From positions 806,001 to 870,000 of the forward strand of contig NZ_JBHTIH010000003.1 of NCBI RefSeq assembly GCF_042677045.1: a DNA stretch of 64,000 nucleotides. Direction: 5' to 3'. The notes below the pieces were generated by a model. That model saw only the letters and a program-made list of their open reading frames with translations. It was not told where the DNA came from and ran no database searches. The stretch comes from Lysobacter_K koreensis (GTDB lineage: Bacteria; Pseudomonadota; Gammaproteobacteria; Xanthomonadales; Xanthomonadaceae). Shown one piece after another: positions 44,382 through 52,846 of this stretch (positions are counted from its first letter, which is position 1; each line of letters starts with the position of its first letter). The position numbers were made by a program, and so were the translations under genes.

Positions 44382-44921
44382 TCAGATTGCGTAAGGGCAG
44401 GGTAGGGGAGTGTTGCCGCTACGCTCCGTCCTGGCGCGCCCGGCGTTGTTGACGATCACGCTCGCCAGCAGCTGTCCCTTCGCCCTTGAGCAGATCCTCA
44501 GGCTGACATTGCTGCCGGAAGCACGTCCATCGGGTTGGTACCGTACATGCTGTCTTCCTGCAGTCGAGCGAGCAACCAAGTCGGCTCCGAGGGGGTCAAG
44601 CCGCTTCAGGATGGCACTGGTATCCGTTGGCTGCCCGGTTCGCTTGCCATCCAGGAACACGATCCAGCCGTCCTCCCACACGCCGTCGTTTCGACACCGC
44701 AGGCCATCCAGGCTCGGACATATCGAAACTGGGTGACGACGCGTGACGGCGCTGCTCCGCGCAGCCATCAGCGATCCCGTGAGCAGATGGTATGCGCTGG
44801 CCGTTTGGGTGCTCTGGCGGATGCTTCCGAGCGCCGGAAGGCCGATTCCCAGGATAACTGCCACGATCGCCACGGCCGTTAGCAGTTCGACGAGGGTCAT
44901 TCCGTTTGTGTCGCCTCGCAT
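44382..44921 (-). CDS. Second FimT/GspH-type pseudopilin
   Basis: 179 residues. The prepilin motif GMTLVELL is followed by the helix TAVAIVAVILGIGLPALGSI and a GspH/FimT domain (SLMAARSSAVTRRHPVSICPS; GWIVFLDG). It is separate from the pilin operon, on the opposite strand beyond tRNA-Asn, and diverges from uvrB. ATG 44921 is chosen because it places the prepilin site seven residues in. Role as an alternative initiating minor pilin is inference. Confidence 0.87.
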   Translation of the reverse strand: MRGDTNGMTLVELLTAVAIVAVILGIGLPALGSIRQSTQTASAYHLLTGSLMAARSSAVTRRHPVSICPSLDGLRCRNDGVWEDGWIVFLDGKRTGQPTDTSAILKRLDPLGADLVARSTAGRQHVRYQPDGRASGSNVSLRICSRAKGQLLASVIVNNAGRARTERSGNTPLPCPYAI

Positions 44922-45076
44922 CGCCGCGTCCTTGCACTGGTGTCCTAGTCGAATCCTCAAGAAATGTCGTGGATCGAACGATCGGCGGCCCGCCCAGGCG
45001 GGGGTAGGAAAATGCCGCAAGCGCCCCCATCACAATCCGGCCCTACACTCGGGTTAGGCCCGCGCACGCCCAGACG

Positions 45077-47149
45077 ATGAACGACAGCCACGCCCCCACC
45101 CCGCCTGCCGATGGCACCTTCCAGCTGGTCTCGCCGTACTCCCCGGCCGGCGACCAGCCGGCCGCGATCGCGCGCCTGGTCGAAGGCTTCGAGAACGGGC
45201 TCGCGCACCAGACCCTGCTGGGTGTGACCGGCTCGGGCAAGACCTACACGATCGCCAACGTGATCCAGGCGGTGCAGAAACCCACGCTGGTGATGGCGCC
45301 GAACAAGACGTTGGCGGCGCAGCTGTACGGCGAATTCAAGGCGTTCTTTCCGCACAACGCGGTCGAGTACTTCGTCAGCTACTACGACTACTACCAGCCC
45401 GAAGCCTACATCCCGTCCTCGGACACGTTCATCGACAAGGACAGCTCGGTCAACGAGCACATCGAGCAGATGCGGCTGTCGGCGACCAAGGCACTGCTGG
45501 AGCGCCGCGACACGATCATCGTCTGCACCGTGTCGGCGATCTATGGCTTGGGCGACCCCAACGAATACTTCCGGATGGTGCTGCACATGGTGCGCGGCGA
45601 GCGCATCGACCAGCGCGAGCTGATCCGCCGCCTGACCGAGATGCAGTACAGCCGCAACGACACCGAGTTGCGCCGCGGCACCTATCGCGTCCGTGGCGAG
45701 GTGATCGACGTGCATCCGGCCGAGTCGGAAATGGAAGCGCTGCGCATCGAGCTGTTCGACGGCGAGATCGAGAACCTCACCGCGTTCGACCCGCTCACCG
45801 GCGAGAGCCTGCGCAAGCTGCAGCGCTACACCATCTACCCGAAGTCGCACTACGTGACCACGCGCCGCACCGTGCTCGACGCGGTCAAGGCGATCAAGGA
45901 CGAGCTCGGCCCGCGGCTGGAGCAGCTTTACGCGCAGAACAAGCTGGTCGAGGCGCAGCGCCTGGCGCAACGCACCCAGTTCGACCTGGAGATGCTGGCC
46001 GAAGTCGGCTACTGCAACGGCATCGAGAACTACTCGCGGCACCTGACCGGGCACATGCCCGGCGAACCGCCGCCGTGCCTGTTCGACTACCTCGCACCGG
46101 ACGCGTTGCTGGTCGTCGACGAATCGCACGTCACCGTTCCGCAGGTCGGGGCGATGTACAAGGGCGACCGCTCGCGCAAGGAGACGCTGGTCGAGTTCGG
46201 GTTCCGCCTGCCGTCGGCACTCGACAACCGGCCGCTGAAATTCGAGGAGTGGGAGGGTCGCTCGCCGCGGGCGATCTTCGTATCGGCGACCCCGCGCGAC
46301 TACGAGCTGCAGAAGTCCGAGGGCCAGGTGGTCGAGCTGGTGGTGCGGCCGACCGGCCTGATCGACCCCGAGGTCGAGATCCGCCCGGTCGCGACCCAGG
46401 TCGACGACGTGCTTGGCGAGATCAACCTGCGGGTGGCGATGGGCGACCGGGTGCTGATCACCACGCTGACCAAGCGCATGGCCGAGAACCTGACCGAGTA
46501 CCTCGGCGAACACGGGGTGCGGGTGCGCTACCTGCATTCGGACATCGAGACGGTCGAGCGCGTCGAGATCATCCGCGACCTTCGCCTGGGCAAGTTCGAC
46601 GTGCTCGTCGGTATCAACCTGCTGCGCGAAGGTCTGGACATGCCCGAGGTGTCGCTGGTGGCGATCCTCGACGCCGACAAGGAGGGCTTCCTGCGCTCGA
46701 CCGGCTCGCTGATCCAGACCATCGGCCGCGCCGCCCGCAACGTGCGCGGCAAGGCGATCCTGTACGCGGACCGCATCACCAACTCGATGCAGAAGGCGAT
46801 CGAGGAGACCGATCGGCGCCGCCACAAGCAGGTCGAATACAACGCCGAGCACGGCATCACCCCGCAGTCCACGGTGCGGACGATGGTCGACGTGTTCGAG
46901 GGCGCGCGCGCCGAGCCCGAGGCGGTCAAGGGTCGCGGCAAGGCGGCCCGCAAGGTGGCGGACGAGGCCGCCAACTACGCCGCGCTCAGCCCGGCGCAGG
47001 TCGTGGCCCGGATCAAGGTGCTGGAGCAGAAGATGTACCAGCACGCGCGCGACCTGGAGTTCGAGGAGGCCGGCGTCGTGCGCGACCAGTTGCGCGAGCT
47101 GAAGGACGCCATCGTGCTGGGGCCAACGTCCACAGACCGCTCACCCTGA
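45077..47149 (+). CDS. uvrB: Excinuclease ABC subunit B (UvrB)
   Basis: 690 residues, complete. Walker A GVTGSGKT, the beta-hairpin YYDYYQPEAYIP, helicase motifs including DESHVTVPQ and ITTLTKRMAENL, QTIGRAARN (motif VI), and a C-terminal UVR domain (IKVLEQKMYQHARDLEFEEAGVVRDQL) that contacts UvrC. It verifies damage in nucleotide excision repair. A TACACT hexamer at 45044-45049 might be a -10; no SOS box was evident by eye. Confidence 0.97.
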   Translation: MNDSHAPTPPADGTFQLVSPYSPAGDQPAAIARLVEGFENGLAHQTLLGVTGSGKTYTIANVIQAVQKPTLVMAPNKTLAAQLYGEFKAFFPHNAVEYFVSYYDYYQPEAYIPSSDTFIDKDSSVNEHIEQMRLSATKALLERRDTIIVCTVSAIYGLGDPNEYFRMVLHMVRGERIDQRELIRRLTEMQYSRNDTELRRGTYRVRGEVIDVHPAESEMEALRIELFDGEIENLTAFDPLTGESLRKLQRYTIYPKSHYVTTRRTVLDAVKAIKDELGPRLEQLYAQNKLVEAQRLAQRTQFDLEMLAEVGYCNGIENYSRHLTGHMPGEPPPCLFDYLAPDALLVVDESHVTVPQVGAMYKGDRSRKETLVEFGFRLPSALDNRPLKFEEWEGRSPRAIFVSATPRDYELQKSEGQVVELVVRPTGLIDPEVEIRPVATQVDDVLGEINLRVAMGDRVLITTLTKRMAENLTEYLGEHGVRVRYLHSDIETVERVEIIRDLRLGKFDVLVGINLLREGLDMPEVSLVAILDADKEGFLRSTGSLIQTIGRAARNVRGKAILYADRITNSMQKAIEETDRRRHKQVEYNAEHGITPQSTVRTMVDVFEGARAEPEAVKGRGKAARKVADEAANYAALSPAQVVARIKVLEQKMYQHARDLEFEEAGVVRDQLRELKDAIVLGPTSTDRSP

Positions 47150-47189
47150 GCGTGTGATCTTGCAGTCCCTCAACGCGGAGACTGCATCC

Positions 47190-47726
47190 ATGGGCGTATT
47201 CGATTTCATCAAGAATGCCGGCGACAAGATTTTCGGCAAGGACGGCGAACTTGATCGAAGCAAGCCGCTCGGCACGCACCTGCGTGAGCACGGCATCGAT
47301 CCATCCGGCATCACCTTCACCATCAATGGCGACACTGTAGTCCTGGACGGCACCGTCAAGGACCAGGACACCCGCGAGAAGGCGGTGTTGATCGTCGGCA
47401 ACGTGGATGGCGTGGATCGCGTGGAGGATCGTTTGCGGGTGGCCAAGGCCGACTTCAGCGGAGTAACCACCGGCAGCAGCACCGTTGCGGCGGCGCCTTC
47501 GCCGGCGGGCAGCGGCACGACGGTCGCGCCTTCATCCGCGGGCAGCAATGAGGGGTGGTCGTCGAAAACCTACACGGTGGAAGCGGGCGACAGCCTGTCC
47601 GCGATCGCCAAAAAGGTCTACGGCGATGCCGGCAAATACAACAAAATCTTCGAGGCCAACCAGCCGATGCTCAAGGATCCCGACAAGATCTATCCGGGCC
47701 AGGTGCTGCGCATCCCGGCAGCTTGA
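47190..47726 (+). CDS. BON-LysM protein (Kbp/YgaU-like)
   Basis: 178 residues: a BON domain (~25-85: GITFTINGDTVVLDGTVKDQDTREKAVLIVGNVDGVDRVEDRL), a Ser/Ala/Pro linker, and a C-terminal LysM (KTYTVEAGDSLSAIAKKVYGDAGKYNKIFEANQPML). There is no signal peptide, as for E. coli Kbp, a cytoplasmic K+-binding protein of the same domain order. It lies 40 bases after uvrB. Function by homology only. Confidence 0.88.
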   Translation: MGVFDFIKNAGDKIFGKDGELDRSKPLGTHLREHGIDPSGITFTINGDTVVLDGTVKDQDTREKAVLIVGNVDGVDRVEDRLRVAKADFSGVTTGSSTVAAAPSPAGSGTTVAPSSAGSNEGWSSKTYTVEAGDSLSAIAKKVYGDAGKYNKIFEANQPMLKDPDKIYPGQVLRIPAA

Positions 47727-47743
47727 TCCAGGCACTGTCGAGG

Positions 47744-47772
47744 TTGTCGGCTCTCACTTGATCGGCTACACT
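47744..47772 (+). promoter_or_regulatory. Promoter of tRNA-Val
   Basis: TTGTCG (47744-47749) and TACACT (47767-47772) with exactly 17 bases between, ending 33 bases before the tRNA. The same hexamers occur upstream of petA. Confidence 0.6.
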
Positions 47773-47805
47773 GCGCGCCCCTCGCCGGGGAGTTTTTCGG
47801 CGAAT

Positions 47806-47880
47806 GGGCGGTTAGCTCAGCGGTAGAGCACTACCTTGACATGGTAGGGGTCACAGGTTCGAACCCTGTACCGCCCACCA
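47806..47880 (+). tRNA. tRNA-Val (GAC)
   Basis: A 75-base cloverleaf: acceptor GGGCGGT/ACCGCCC, discriminator A, encoded CCA, anticodon loop TTGACAT giving GAC, T-arm ACAGGTTCGAACCCTGT. Single copy in this window. Confidence 0.97.
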
Positions 47881-47890
47881 ATTTGGTGAC

Positions 47891-47924
47891 GAACGGTCGG
47901 GCTAGCCCCGGCCGTTCTTGTTTT
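47891..47924 (+). terminator. Intrinsic terminator of tRNA-Val
   Basis: GAACGGTCGGG/CCCGGCCGTTC (one G-T pair, 5-base loop) followed by TTGTTTTC. The stem is a near copy of those after sodB and the TonB receptor. Confidence 0.85.
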
Positions 47925-48233
47925 CGGGGTTTCGATTCGCGGCGCCACCGTTGACTTGCGCCGCCGCGGTCGCCAACTATTGCGCATCGCCCCGGCAATC
48001 CGGCCAGGGCACGAGAAGGGTGGCCCGCGATAAACCGCCGGCCGAGCGTGCGACATGAGCACTACCGTCCGCCACCGCTGACGCCGCCGACGCCTCCGAT
48101 CCAGGACGGCGCCACGGCGCCGTTTCCGTCTCTGAAACGCTCGTTTTCCCGCTGGCCTGTGTCCCGGCCTGCCTCTAAGACATCTCTCCCGACGCCGCAC
48201 CGCCGCGCCGTCCTTCGATACCCAGACAACCCC
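47925..48233 (+). other. thrS leader region, no gene seen
   Basis: About 310 bases between the tRNA-Val terminator and thrS. The thrS frame is open back to 48048 but the upstream part has no family similarity. No ribosome site, promoter or regulatory structure was convincing. E. coli thrS is autoregulated through a tRNA-like leader; I could not fold an equivalent here by eye. Confidence 0.4.
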
Positions 48234-50132
48234 ATGATCGCGATCACCCTTCCCGACGGCAGCCGCCGCGAGTTCGAACACCCCGTCAGCGTCGCCGACG
48301 TCGCCCTGTCGATCGGCCCCGGCCTGGCCAAGGCCGCGCTCGCGGGCAAGGTCGACGGCCGGCTGGTCGACAGCAGCTACCGCATCGAACGCGACGCCGC
48401 GCTCGAGATCGTCACCGACAAGCATCCCGACGCGCTGGACGTGCTGCGCCACTCCACCGCGCACCTGCTGGCGCAGGCCGTGCAGCGCCTGTTCCCGGGC
48501 GCGCAGGTCACGATCGGCCCGGTGATCGACAACGGCTTCTACTACGACTTCGCCTACGAACGCCCGTTCACGCCGGAAGACCTGCCCGCGATCGAGGCCG
48601 AGATGCTCAAGATCGTCAAGGAGGCCCAGCCGGTCTCGCGTAGCGTGAAATCGCGCGACGAGGCGGTCGGTTTCTTCAAGGGCATCGGCGAGCACTATAA
48701 GGCCGAGATCATCGAGGGCATTCCGGCCGAGCAGGACCTGTCGCTGTACACCCAGGGCGAGTTCACCGACCTGTGCCGCGGCCCGCACGTGCCGGGCACC
48801 GACAAGCTGCGCGCGTTCAAGCTGATGAAAGTGGCTGGCGCCTACTGGCGCGGCGACCACAACAACCAGATGCTCAGCCGCATCTACGGCACCGCCTGGC
48901 TCAACGATAAGGACCTCAAGGCCTACCTGACCCAGTTGGAAGAGGCCGAGAAGCGCGACCACCGCAAGATCGCCAAGCAGCAGGAGCTGTTCCACCTGCA
49001 GGAAGAGGCCCCGGGCCTGATCTTCTGGCACCCGAAGGGCTGGTCGATCTGGCAGGTCGTCGAGCAGTACATGCGTCGTGTCTACCGCGAGAGTGGCTAC
49101 CAGGAAGTGCGTTGCCCGCAGATCCTCGACGTGTCGCTGTGGAAGCAGTCCGGCCACTGGGACAACTACCAGGAGAACATGTTCTTCACCGAGTCGGAGA
49201 AGCGCACCTACGCGCTCAAGCCGATGAACTGCCCGGGCCACGTGCAGGTGTTCAACCACGGCCTGCACAGCTACCGCGACCTGCCGATCCGCTACGGCGA
49301 ATTCGGCGCCTGCCACCGCAACGAACCCTCCGGCGCGCTGCACGGCATCCTGCGCGTGCGCGGCTTCACCCAGGATGACGGCCACATCTTCTGCACCGAG
49401 GACCAGATCGAGGCCGAGGTGTCCGCGTTCCACCAGCAGGCGCTGGCGGTGTACGCGACGTTCGGCTTCAGCGAGATCCAGATCAAGATCGCCCTGCGCC
49501 CGGACAAGCGCCTGGGCGACGACGCCACCTGGGACAAGGCCGAGGACGCGCTGCGCGCGGCCTTGCGCAAGGACGGGGTGGAGTGGGAGGAACTGCCGGG
49601 CGAGGGCGCGTTCTACGGCCCGAAGATCGAGTACCACCTCAAGGACGCGATTGGCCGCACCTGGCAGCTGGGCACCATGCAGGTCGATTTCATGATGCCG
49701 GCCCGCCTGGGCGCCGAGTACGTCGACGAGGCCAGCAGCAAGCGCCATCCGGTGATGCTGCACCGCGCGATCGTCGGCTCGATGGAGCGCTTTATCGGCA
49801 TCCTGATCGAACACCACGCCGGCCAGTTCCCGTCCTGGCTCGCCCCGGTTCAGGCGGTGGTGATGAATATCACCGACGCGCAGGCCGACTACGTCGAGGA
49901 GGTCCGGAAATCCCTTGCAAATCAAGGTTTCCGGGTCGAGGCCGATTTGCGGAACGAGAAGATCGGCTATAAGATCCGCGAGCACACGCTGCAGCGCGTG
50001 CCGTACCAGCTGGTGATCGGTGATCGCGAGAAGGAAAACGGCCTGGTCGCGGTGCGTACGCGGGGAGGGGAGGATCTGGGGACCATGACCGTCGCCGAAT
50101 TCGCCTCGCGTTTGCACGAAGAGGGCGTCTGA
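48234..50132 (+). CDS. thrS: Threonyl-tRNA synthetase
   Basis: 632 residues, full domain set: TGS (1-~62, ITLPDGSRREFEHPVSV), editing domain (~63-225; HSTAHLLAQA with zinc-type His, CRGPHVP), class II catalytic core (GHWDNYQENMF motif region, MNCPGHVQVF with the zinc Cys, FGACHRNEPSGALHGILRVRGFTQDD motif 2), and an anticodon-binding domain (~530-632). It heads the translation cluster, 72 bases upstream of infC. No good ribosome site is seen before this ATG. Confidence 0.97.
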   Translation: MIAITLPDGSRREFEHPVSVADVALSIGPGLAKAALAGKVDGRLVDSSYRIERDAALEIVTDKHPDALDVLRHSTAHLLAQAVQRLFPGAQVTIGPVIDNGFYYDFAYERPFTPEDLPAIEAEMLKIVKEAQPVSRSVKSRDEAVGFFKGIGEHYKAEIIEGIPAEQDLSLYTQGEFTDLCRGPHVPGTDKLRAFKLMKVAGAYWRGDHNNQMLSRIYGTAWLNDKDLKAYLTQLEEAEKRDHRKIAKQQELFHLQEEAPGLIFWHPKGWSIWQVVEQYMRRVYRESGYQEVRCPQILDVSLWKQSGHWDNYQENMFFTESEKRTYALKPMNCPGHVQVFNHGLHSYRDLPIRYGEFGACHRNEPSGALHGILRVRGFTQDDGHIFCTEDQIEAEVSAFHQQALAVYATFGFSEIQIKIALRPDKRLGDDATWDKAEDALRAALRKDGVEWEELPGEGAFYGPKIEYHLKDAIGRTWQLGTMQVDFMMPARLGAEYVDEASSKRHPVMLHRAIVGSMERFIGILIEHHAGQFPSWLAPVQAVVMNITDAQADYVEEVRKSLANQGFRVEADLRNEKIGYKIREHTLQRVPYQLVIGDREKENGLVAVRTRGGEDLGTMTVAEFASRLHEEGV

Positions 50133-50204
50133 CGCCCCGCGCAGCGTGTTCCCACCTTTCCGGCTGCCCGCGCGGCCGGCACGATCCACACCGGAGATTG
50201 CAAC

Positions 50205-50729
50205 ATCAGTACCCCCGAAAAGCCGAATCGAAAGAACCAAGAAATCCGCGTCCCGCGCGTTCGCGTTATCGGCAGCGATGGCGAGATGATCGGCGTGCTC
50301 TCGCGCGATGAAGCGCTGGCCATGGCCCAGGACGAGGGCATGGACCTCGTCGAGATCCAGCCCAACGCGGATCCGCCGGTCTGCCGTGTCATGGACTTCG
50401 GCAAGTTCAAGTTCGATGCGCAGAAGAAGGCCAACGCCGCGAAGAAGAAGCAGAAGCAGGTCGAGATCAAGGAAATGAAGTTTCGCCCGGTCACCGACGA
50501 GGGCGACTACCAGATCAAGCTGCGCAACATGCGCCGCTTTCTGGAAGAGGGCGACAAGATCAAGGTCAATATCCGCTTCCGTGGCCGCGAAATGAGCCAC
50601 CAGGAACTCGGTCGCCAGATGGCGACCCGGATCGAGACCGACCTGGGCGAGGACATCGTGATCGAGTCGCGTCCGCGCCTGGAAGGGCGGCAGATGGTCA
50701 TGATGATCGCGCCCAAGAAGAAGACCTAG
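50205..50729 (+). CDS. infC: Translation initiation factor IF-3, AUC start
   Basis: 174 residues. The N-terminal domain (PNRKNQEIRVPRVRVIGSDGEMIGVLSRDEALAMA), the Lys-rich linker helix, and a C-terminal 30S-binding domain ending EGRQMVMMIAPKKKT are all present. The first in-frame ATG (50286) would delete 27 conserved residues. An ATC at 50205, 8 bases after GGAG and in frame, restores the normal length. IF-3 rejects non-canonical starts, so an AUC start gives autorepression as with AUU in E. coli. It is followed by rpmI and rplT. Confidence 0.93.
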   Translation: MSTPEKPNRKNQEIRVPRVRVIGSDGEMIGVLSRDEALAMAQDEGMDLVEIQPNADPPVCRVMDFGKFKFDAQKKANAAKKKQKQVEIKEMKFRPVTDEGDYQIKLRNMRRFLEEGDKIKVNIRFRGREMSHQELGRQMATRIETDLGEDIVIESRPRLEGRQMVMMIAPKKKT

Positions 50730-50733
50730 GTCG

Positions 50734-50751
50734 GCTGCCCCTCCGGGCAGC
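50734..50751 (+). terminator. Short hairpin after infC
   Basis: GCTGCCC/GGGCAGC with a 4-base loop lies 4 bases after the infC stop. It has no T-tract, so it may only stabilise the 3' end or cause partial termination. Confidence 0.4.
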
Positions 50752-50833
50752 GTGGCAGGGGTTGGCTGGAAGGCGCCATGTGAACTTTGGCGCCGCCTGA
50801 TCGAAGCCCCTGATTCCTAAGGAAAAGATTTGC

Positions 50834-50887
50834 AACCCCAGCGTCGAGCCGGCATACTGTGCGGCCTGGTTCGCCGGGGTTTTGTTT
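50834..50887 (+). promoter_or_regulatory. Possible attenuator in the rpmI-rplT leader
   Basis: A composite hairpin: outer AACCCC/GGGGTT, an inner GCG/CGC extension and an apical GCCG/CGGC stem, followed directly by TTTGTTT. It lies 130 bases before rpmI in a 284-base gap. Ribosomal protein L20 controls this operon through leader structures in other gammaproteobacteria, so an attenuator is plausible but unproven. The rest of the gap shows no gene. Confidence 0.4.
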
Positions 50888-51013
50888 GCAGTATTCAGGA
50901 CCTGTTGCTGATTCCTTCTGGATCAACGACTTACAAGCCGGCAAGGGCAGGACGGAAAGCGTGGCGCCAGCCACCGCCCAGGCCAGTGACATAAAACCCG
51001 AAAGGACATCGCC

Positions 51014-51217
51014 ATGGCGAAGATCAAGATCAAGACCCACCGGGGCGCTGCCAAGCGCTTCCGCAAGACCGCAACCGGCAAGTTCAAGTGTGGCCACGCG
51101 AACCGCAGCCACATCCTCACCAAGAAGGCGACGAAGCGGAAGCGCAACCTGCGGCAGACGAACCATGTTCGTGCCGAGGATGCCGGTCGTATTTCCCGCA
51201 TGTTGCCGTACGCCTGA
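51014..51217 (+). CDS. rpmI: 50S ribosomal protein L35
   Basis: 67 residues, very basic, matching L35 (KIKIKTHRGAAKRFRKTATGK...HILTKKATKRKRNLR...RMLPYA). AAAGGA precedes the ATG. rplT follows after 13 bases. Confidence 0.96.
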   Translation: MAKIKIKTHRGAAKRFRKTATGKFKCGHANRSHILTKKATKRKRNLRQTNHVRAEDAGRISRMLPYA

Positions 51218-51230
51218 GGAGGACTGAGAA

Positions 51231-51590
51231 ATGGCACGAGTCAAACGTGGTGTACAGGCGCGTCGGCGCCACAAGAAAATCCTGAAGCAGGCGAAGGGCT
51301 ACTACCACGCCCGCCGCAAGGTCTTCCGCGTCGCCAAGCAGGCGGTCACCAAGGCCCTGCAGTACGCCTACATCGGCCGCAAGCAGAAGAAGCGCAATTT
51401 CCGTTCGCTGTGGATCACCCGCATCAACGCGGGGGCCCGCATCAACGGCCTGAGCTACAGCCGTTTCATGAACGGCATGCTGAAGTCGGGCATCACCCTC
51501 GACCGCAAGGTGCTGGCGGACATCGCCGTGCACGACGCGGTGGGTTTTGCCGCGCTGGCAGAGAAGGCCAAGAGCGCGCTCGCAGCTTGA
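51231..51590 (+). CDS. rplT: 50S ribosomal protein L20
   Basis: 119 residues: a long basic N-terminal helix (ARVKRGVQARRRHKKILKQAKGYY) and globular C-terminus (RINAGARINGLSYSRFMNGM). It is an early 23S rRNA assembly protein and a repressor of its own operon in relatives. GAGGACTGAG provides the ribosome site. A strong hairpin follows. Confidence 0.97.
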   Translation: MARVKRGVQARRRHKKILKQAKGYYHARRKVFRVAKQAVTKALQYAYIGRKQKKRNFRSLWITRINAGARINGLSYSRFMNGMLKSGITLDRKVLADIAVHDAVGFAALAEKAKSALAA

Positions 51591-51643
51591 TGTAGCACCG
51601 TCCGCGTCGGCCTAGGCCGCGCGGGCGAGGACACGGATCAAGG

Positions 51644-51680
51644 CATGGGGAAGGGCGCAAGTCCTTCCCCATGTTCGTTT
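51644..51680 (+). terminator. Terminator or attenuator between rplT and pheS
   Basis: CATGGGGAAGG/CCTTCCCCATG, an 11-bp perfect stem with an 8-base loop, followed by TTCGTTT. It lies 53 bases after rplT and 100 bases before pheS. In E. coli the pheM attenuator occupies this place; no Phe-rich leader peptide is seen here. Confidence 0.75.
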
Positions 51681-51780
51681 CTGGGGTTTGTCGTCCCGGG
51701 CATGGCAGGGCCTGCCGCCGCCGCGCGCAAGGCAGGTTTTCCATCTCCGCCGGAACGACAGTGATGAAGAGCCATGGCGA

Positions 51781-52776
51781 ATGAGTGACATTGAATCCCT
51801 GACCCAACAGGCCCTGGCGCAGATCGCCGCCTCCGACTCGCCCGAGGCGATCGAGGCGCTGCGCGTGTCCCTGCTCGGAAAATCCGGCAGCGTCACCGCG
51901 CAGCTCAAGCAGCTGGGCACCTTGCCGGCCGAGCAGCGCAAGGCCGCCGGCGAGGCGATCAACCAGGCGCGCGACACGCTCAGCGCCGCGCTGGGCGAAC
52001 GCAAGCGCGTGCTCGATGACATCGCGCTCGACGCGCGGCTCGCCGGCGAATCCGTCGACGTCACCCTGCCGGGCATCGACGCCACGCGCGGCGGCCTGCA
52101 CCCGGTCAGCCGCACGCTGGAGCGCATCGCCGACATCTTCGGCCGGCTCGGCTTCGAGCTCGCCGATGGCCCCGAGATCGAGGACGACTGGCACAACTTC
52201 GAGGCGTTGAACTTTCCGCCGCACCACCCGGCGCGCGCGATGCACGACACCTTCTATCTTGGCGACGGCCGCCTGCTGCGCACGCACACCTCCGGCGTGC
52301 AGGTGCGCTACATGGGCGACCACCAACCGCCGCTGCGCATGATCGCCGCCGGCAAGGTCTACCGCAGCGACAGCGACCAGACCCACACGCCGATGTTCCA
52401 CCAGGTCGAGGGCCTGCTGGTCGACGAGCACGCCAGCTTCGCCGACCTCAAGGGCACGTTGGCCGAATTCGTGCGCGCGTTCTTCGAGCGCGATTTCGAG
52501 ATGCGCTTCCGGCCGAGCTACTTCCCATTCACCGAGCCGTCGGCCGAGGTCGACATCGCCTGGCAGCAGCCGGACGGTTCGACGCGCTGGCTGGAAGTGC
52601 TCGGCTGCGGCATGGTCCACCCCAGCGTGCTGCGCAACGTCGGCATCGATCCTGAGAAGTACACCGGTTACGCCTTCGGCCTCGGCGTCGAACGCTTCGC
52701 GATGCTGCGCTACGGCGTCGACGACCTGCGCAGCTTCTTCGAGAACGACGTGCGCTTCCTGCGCCAGTTCGCGTAG
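51781..52776 (+). CDS. pheS: Phenylalanyl-tRNA synthetase alpha subunit
   Basis: 331 residues: an N-terminal coiled coil (~1-85), then the class II core with HPARAMHDTFYL (motif 1 region), RTHTSGVQVR, GKVYRSDSDQTHTPMFHQVEG (motif 2), FRPSYFPFTEPSAEVD and GCGMVHPSVLRNVG, and motif 3 GLGVERFAML. It forms an alpha2beta2 enzyme with PheT. Its TAG stop is formed by the first bases of a REPIN-like element. Confidence 0.97.
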   Translation: MSDIESLTQQALAQIAASDSPEAIEALRVSLLGKSGSVTAQLKQLGTLPAEQRKAAGEAINQARDTLSAALGERKRVLDDIALDARLAGESVDVTLPGIDATRGGLHPVSRTLERIADIFGRLGFELADGPEIEDDWHNFEALNFPPHHPARAMHDTFYLGDGRLLRTHTSGVQVRYMGDHQPPLRMIAAGKVYRSDSDQTHTPMFHQVEGLLVDEHASFADLKGTLAEFVRAFFERDFEMRFRPSYFPFTEPSAEVDIAWQQPDGSTRWLEVLGCGMVHPSVLRNVGIDPEKYTGYAFGLGVERFAMLRYGVDDLRSFFENDVRFLRQFA

Positions 52777-52833
52777 GGCGGGCTCAAGCCCGCCGACCCA
52801 TGTGACGAGATGGCGGGCCAGGGCCCGCCCTAC
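52773..52833. repeat. REPIN-like element between pheS and pheT
   Basis: Two hairpins, GGCGGGCT/AGCCCGCC (52777-52794) and GGCGGGCC/GGCCCGCC (52812-52829), are flanked by GTAGGGC and GCCCTAC in inverted orientation. The left GTAG end contains the pheS stop codon. The element fills most of the 70-base pheS-pheT gap. Confidence 0.8.
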
Positions 52834-52846
52834 GGAAAACCCCACG

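Noticed and set aside
45010..45076. SOS (LexA) box before uvrB
   Set aside because: No convincing match to either a CTG-N10-CAG or a TTAG-N6-TACTA type site was found.
48017..48029. AGGGTGGCCCGCG in the thrS leader, resembling the T-box sequence
   Set aside because: One base shorter than the T-box consensus, no specifier loop or terminator/antiterminator pair, and T-boxes are very rare in this phylum.
47893..50600. A long minus-strand open frame opposite thrS and infC
   Set aside because: It is antisense to two essential genes with complete motifs and has no recognisable domain.
51671..51784. Possible leader peptide before pheS (ATG at 51671, stop overlapping the pheS start)
   Set aside because: It has only two Phe codons and begins inside the terminator stem; no ribosome site. 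Not a pheM equivalent.
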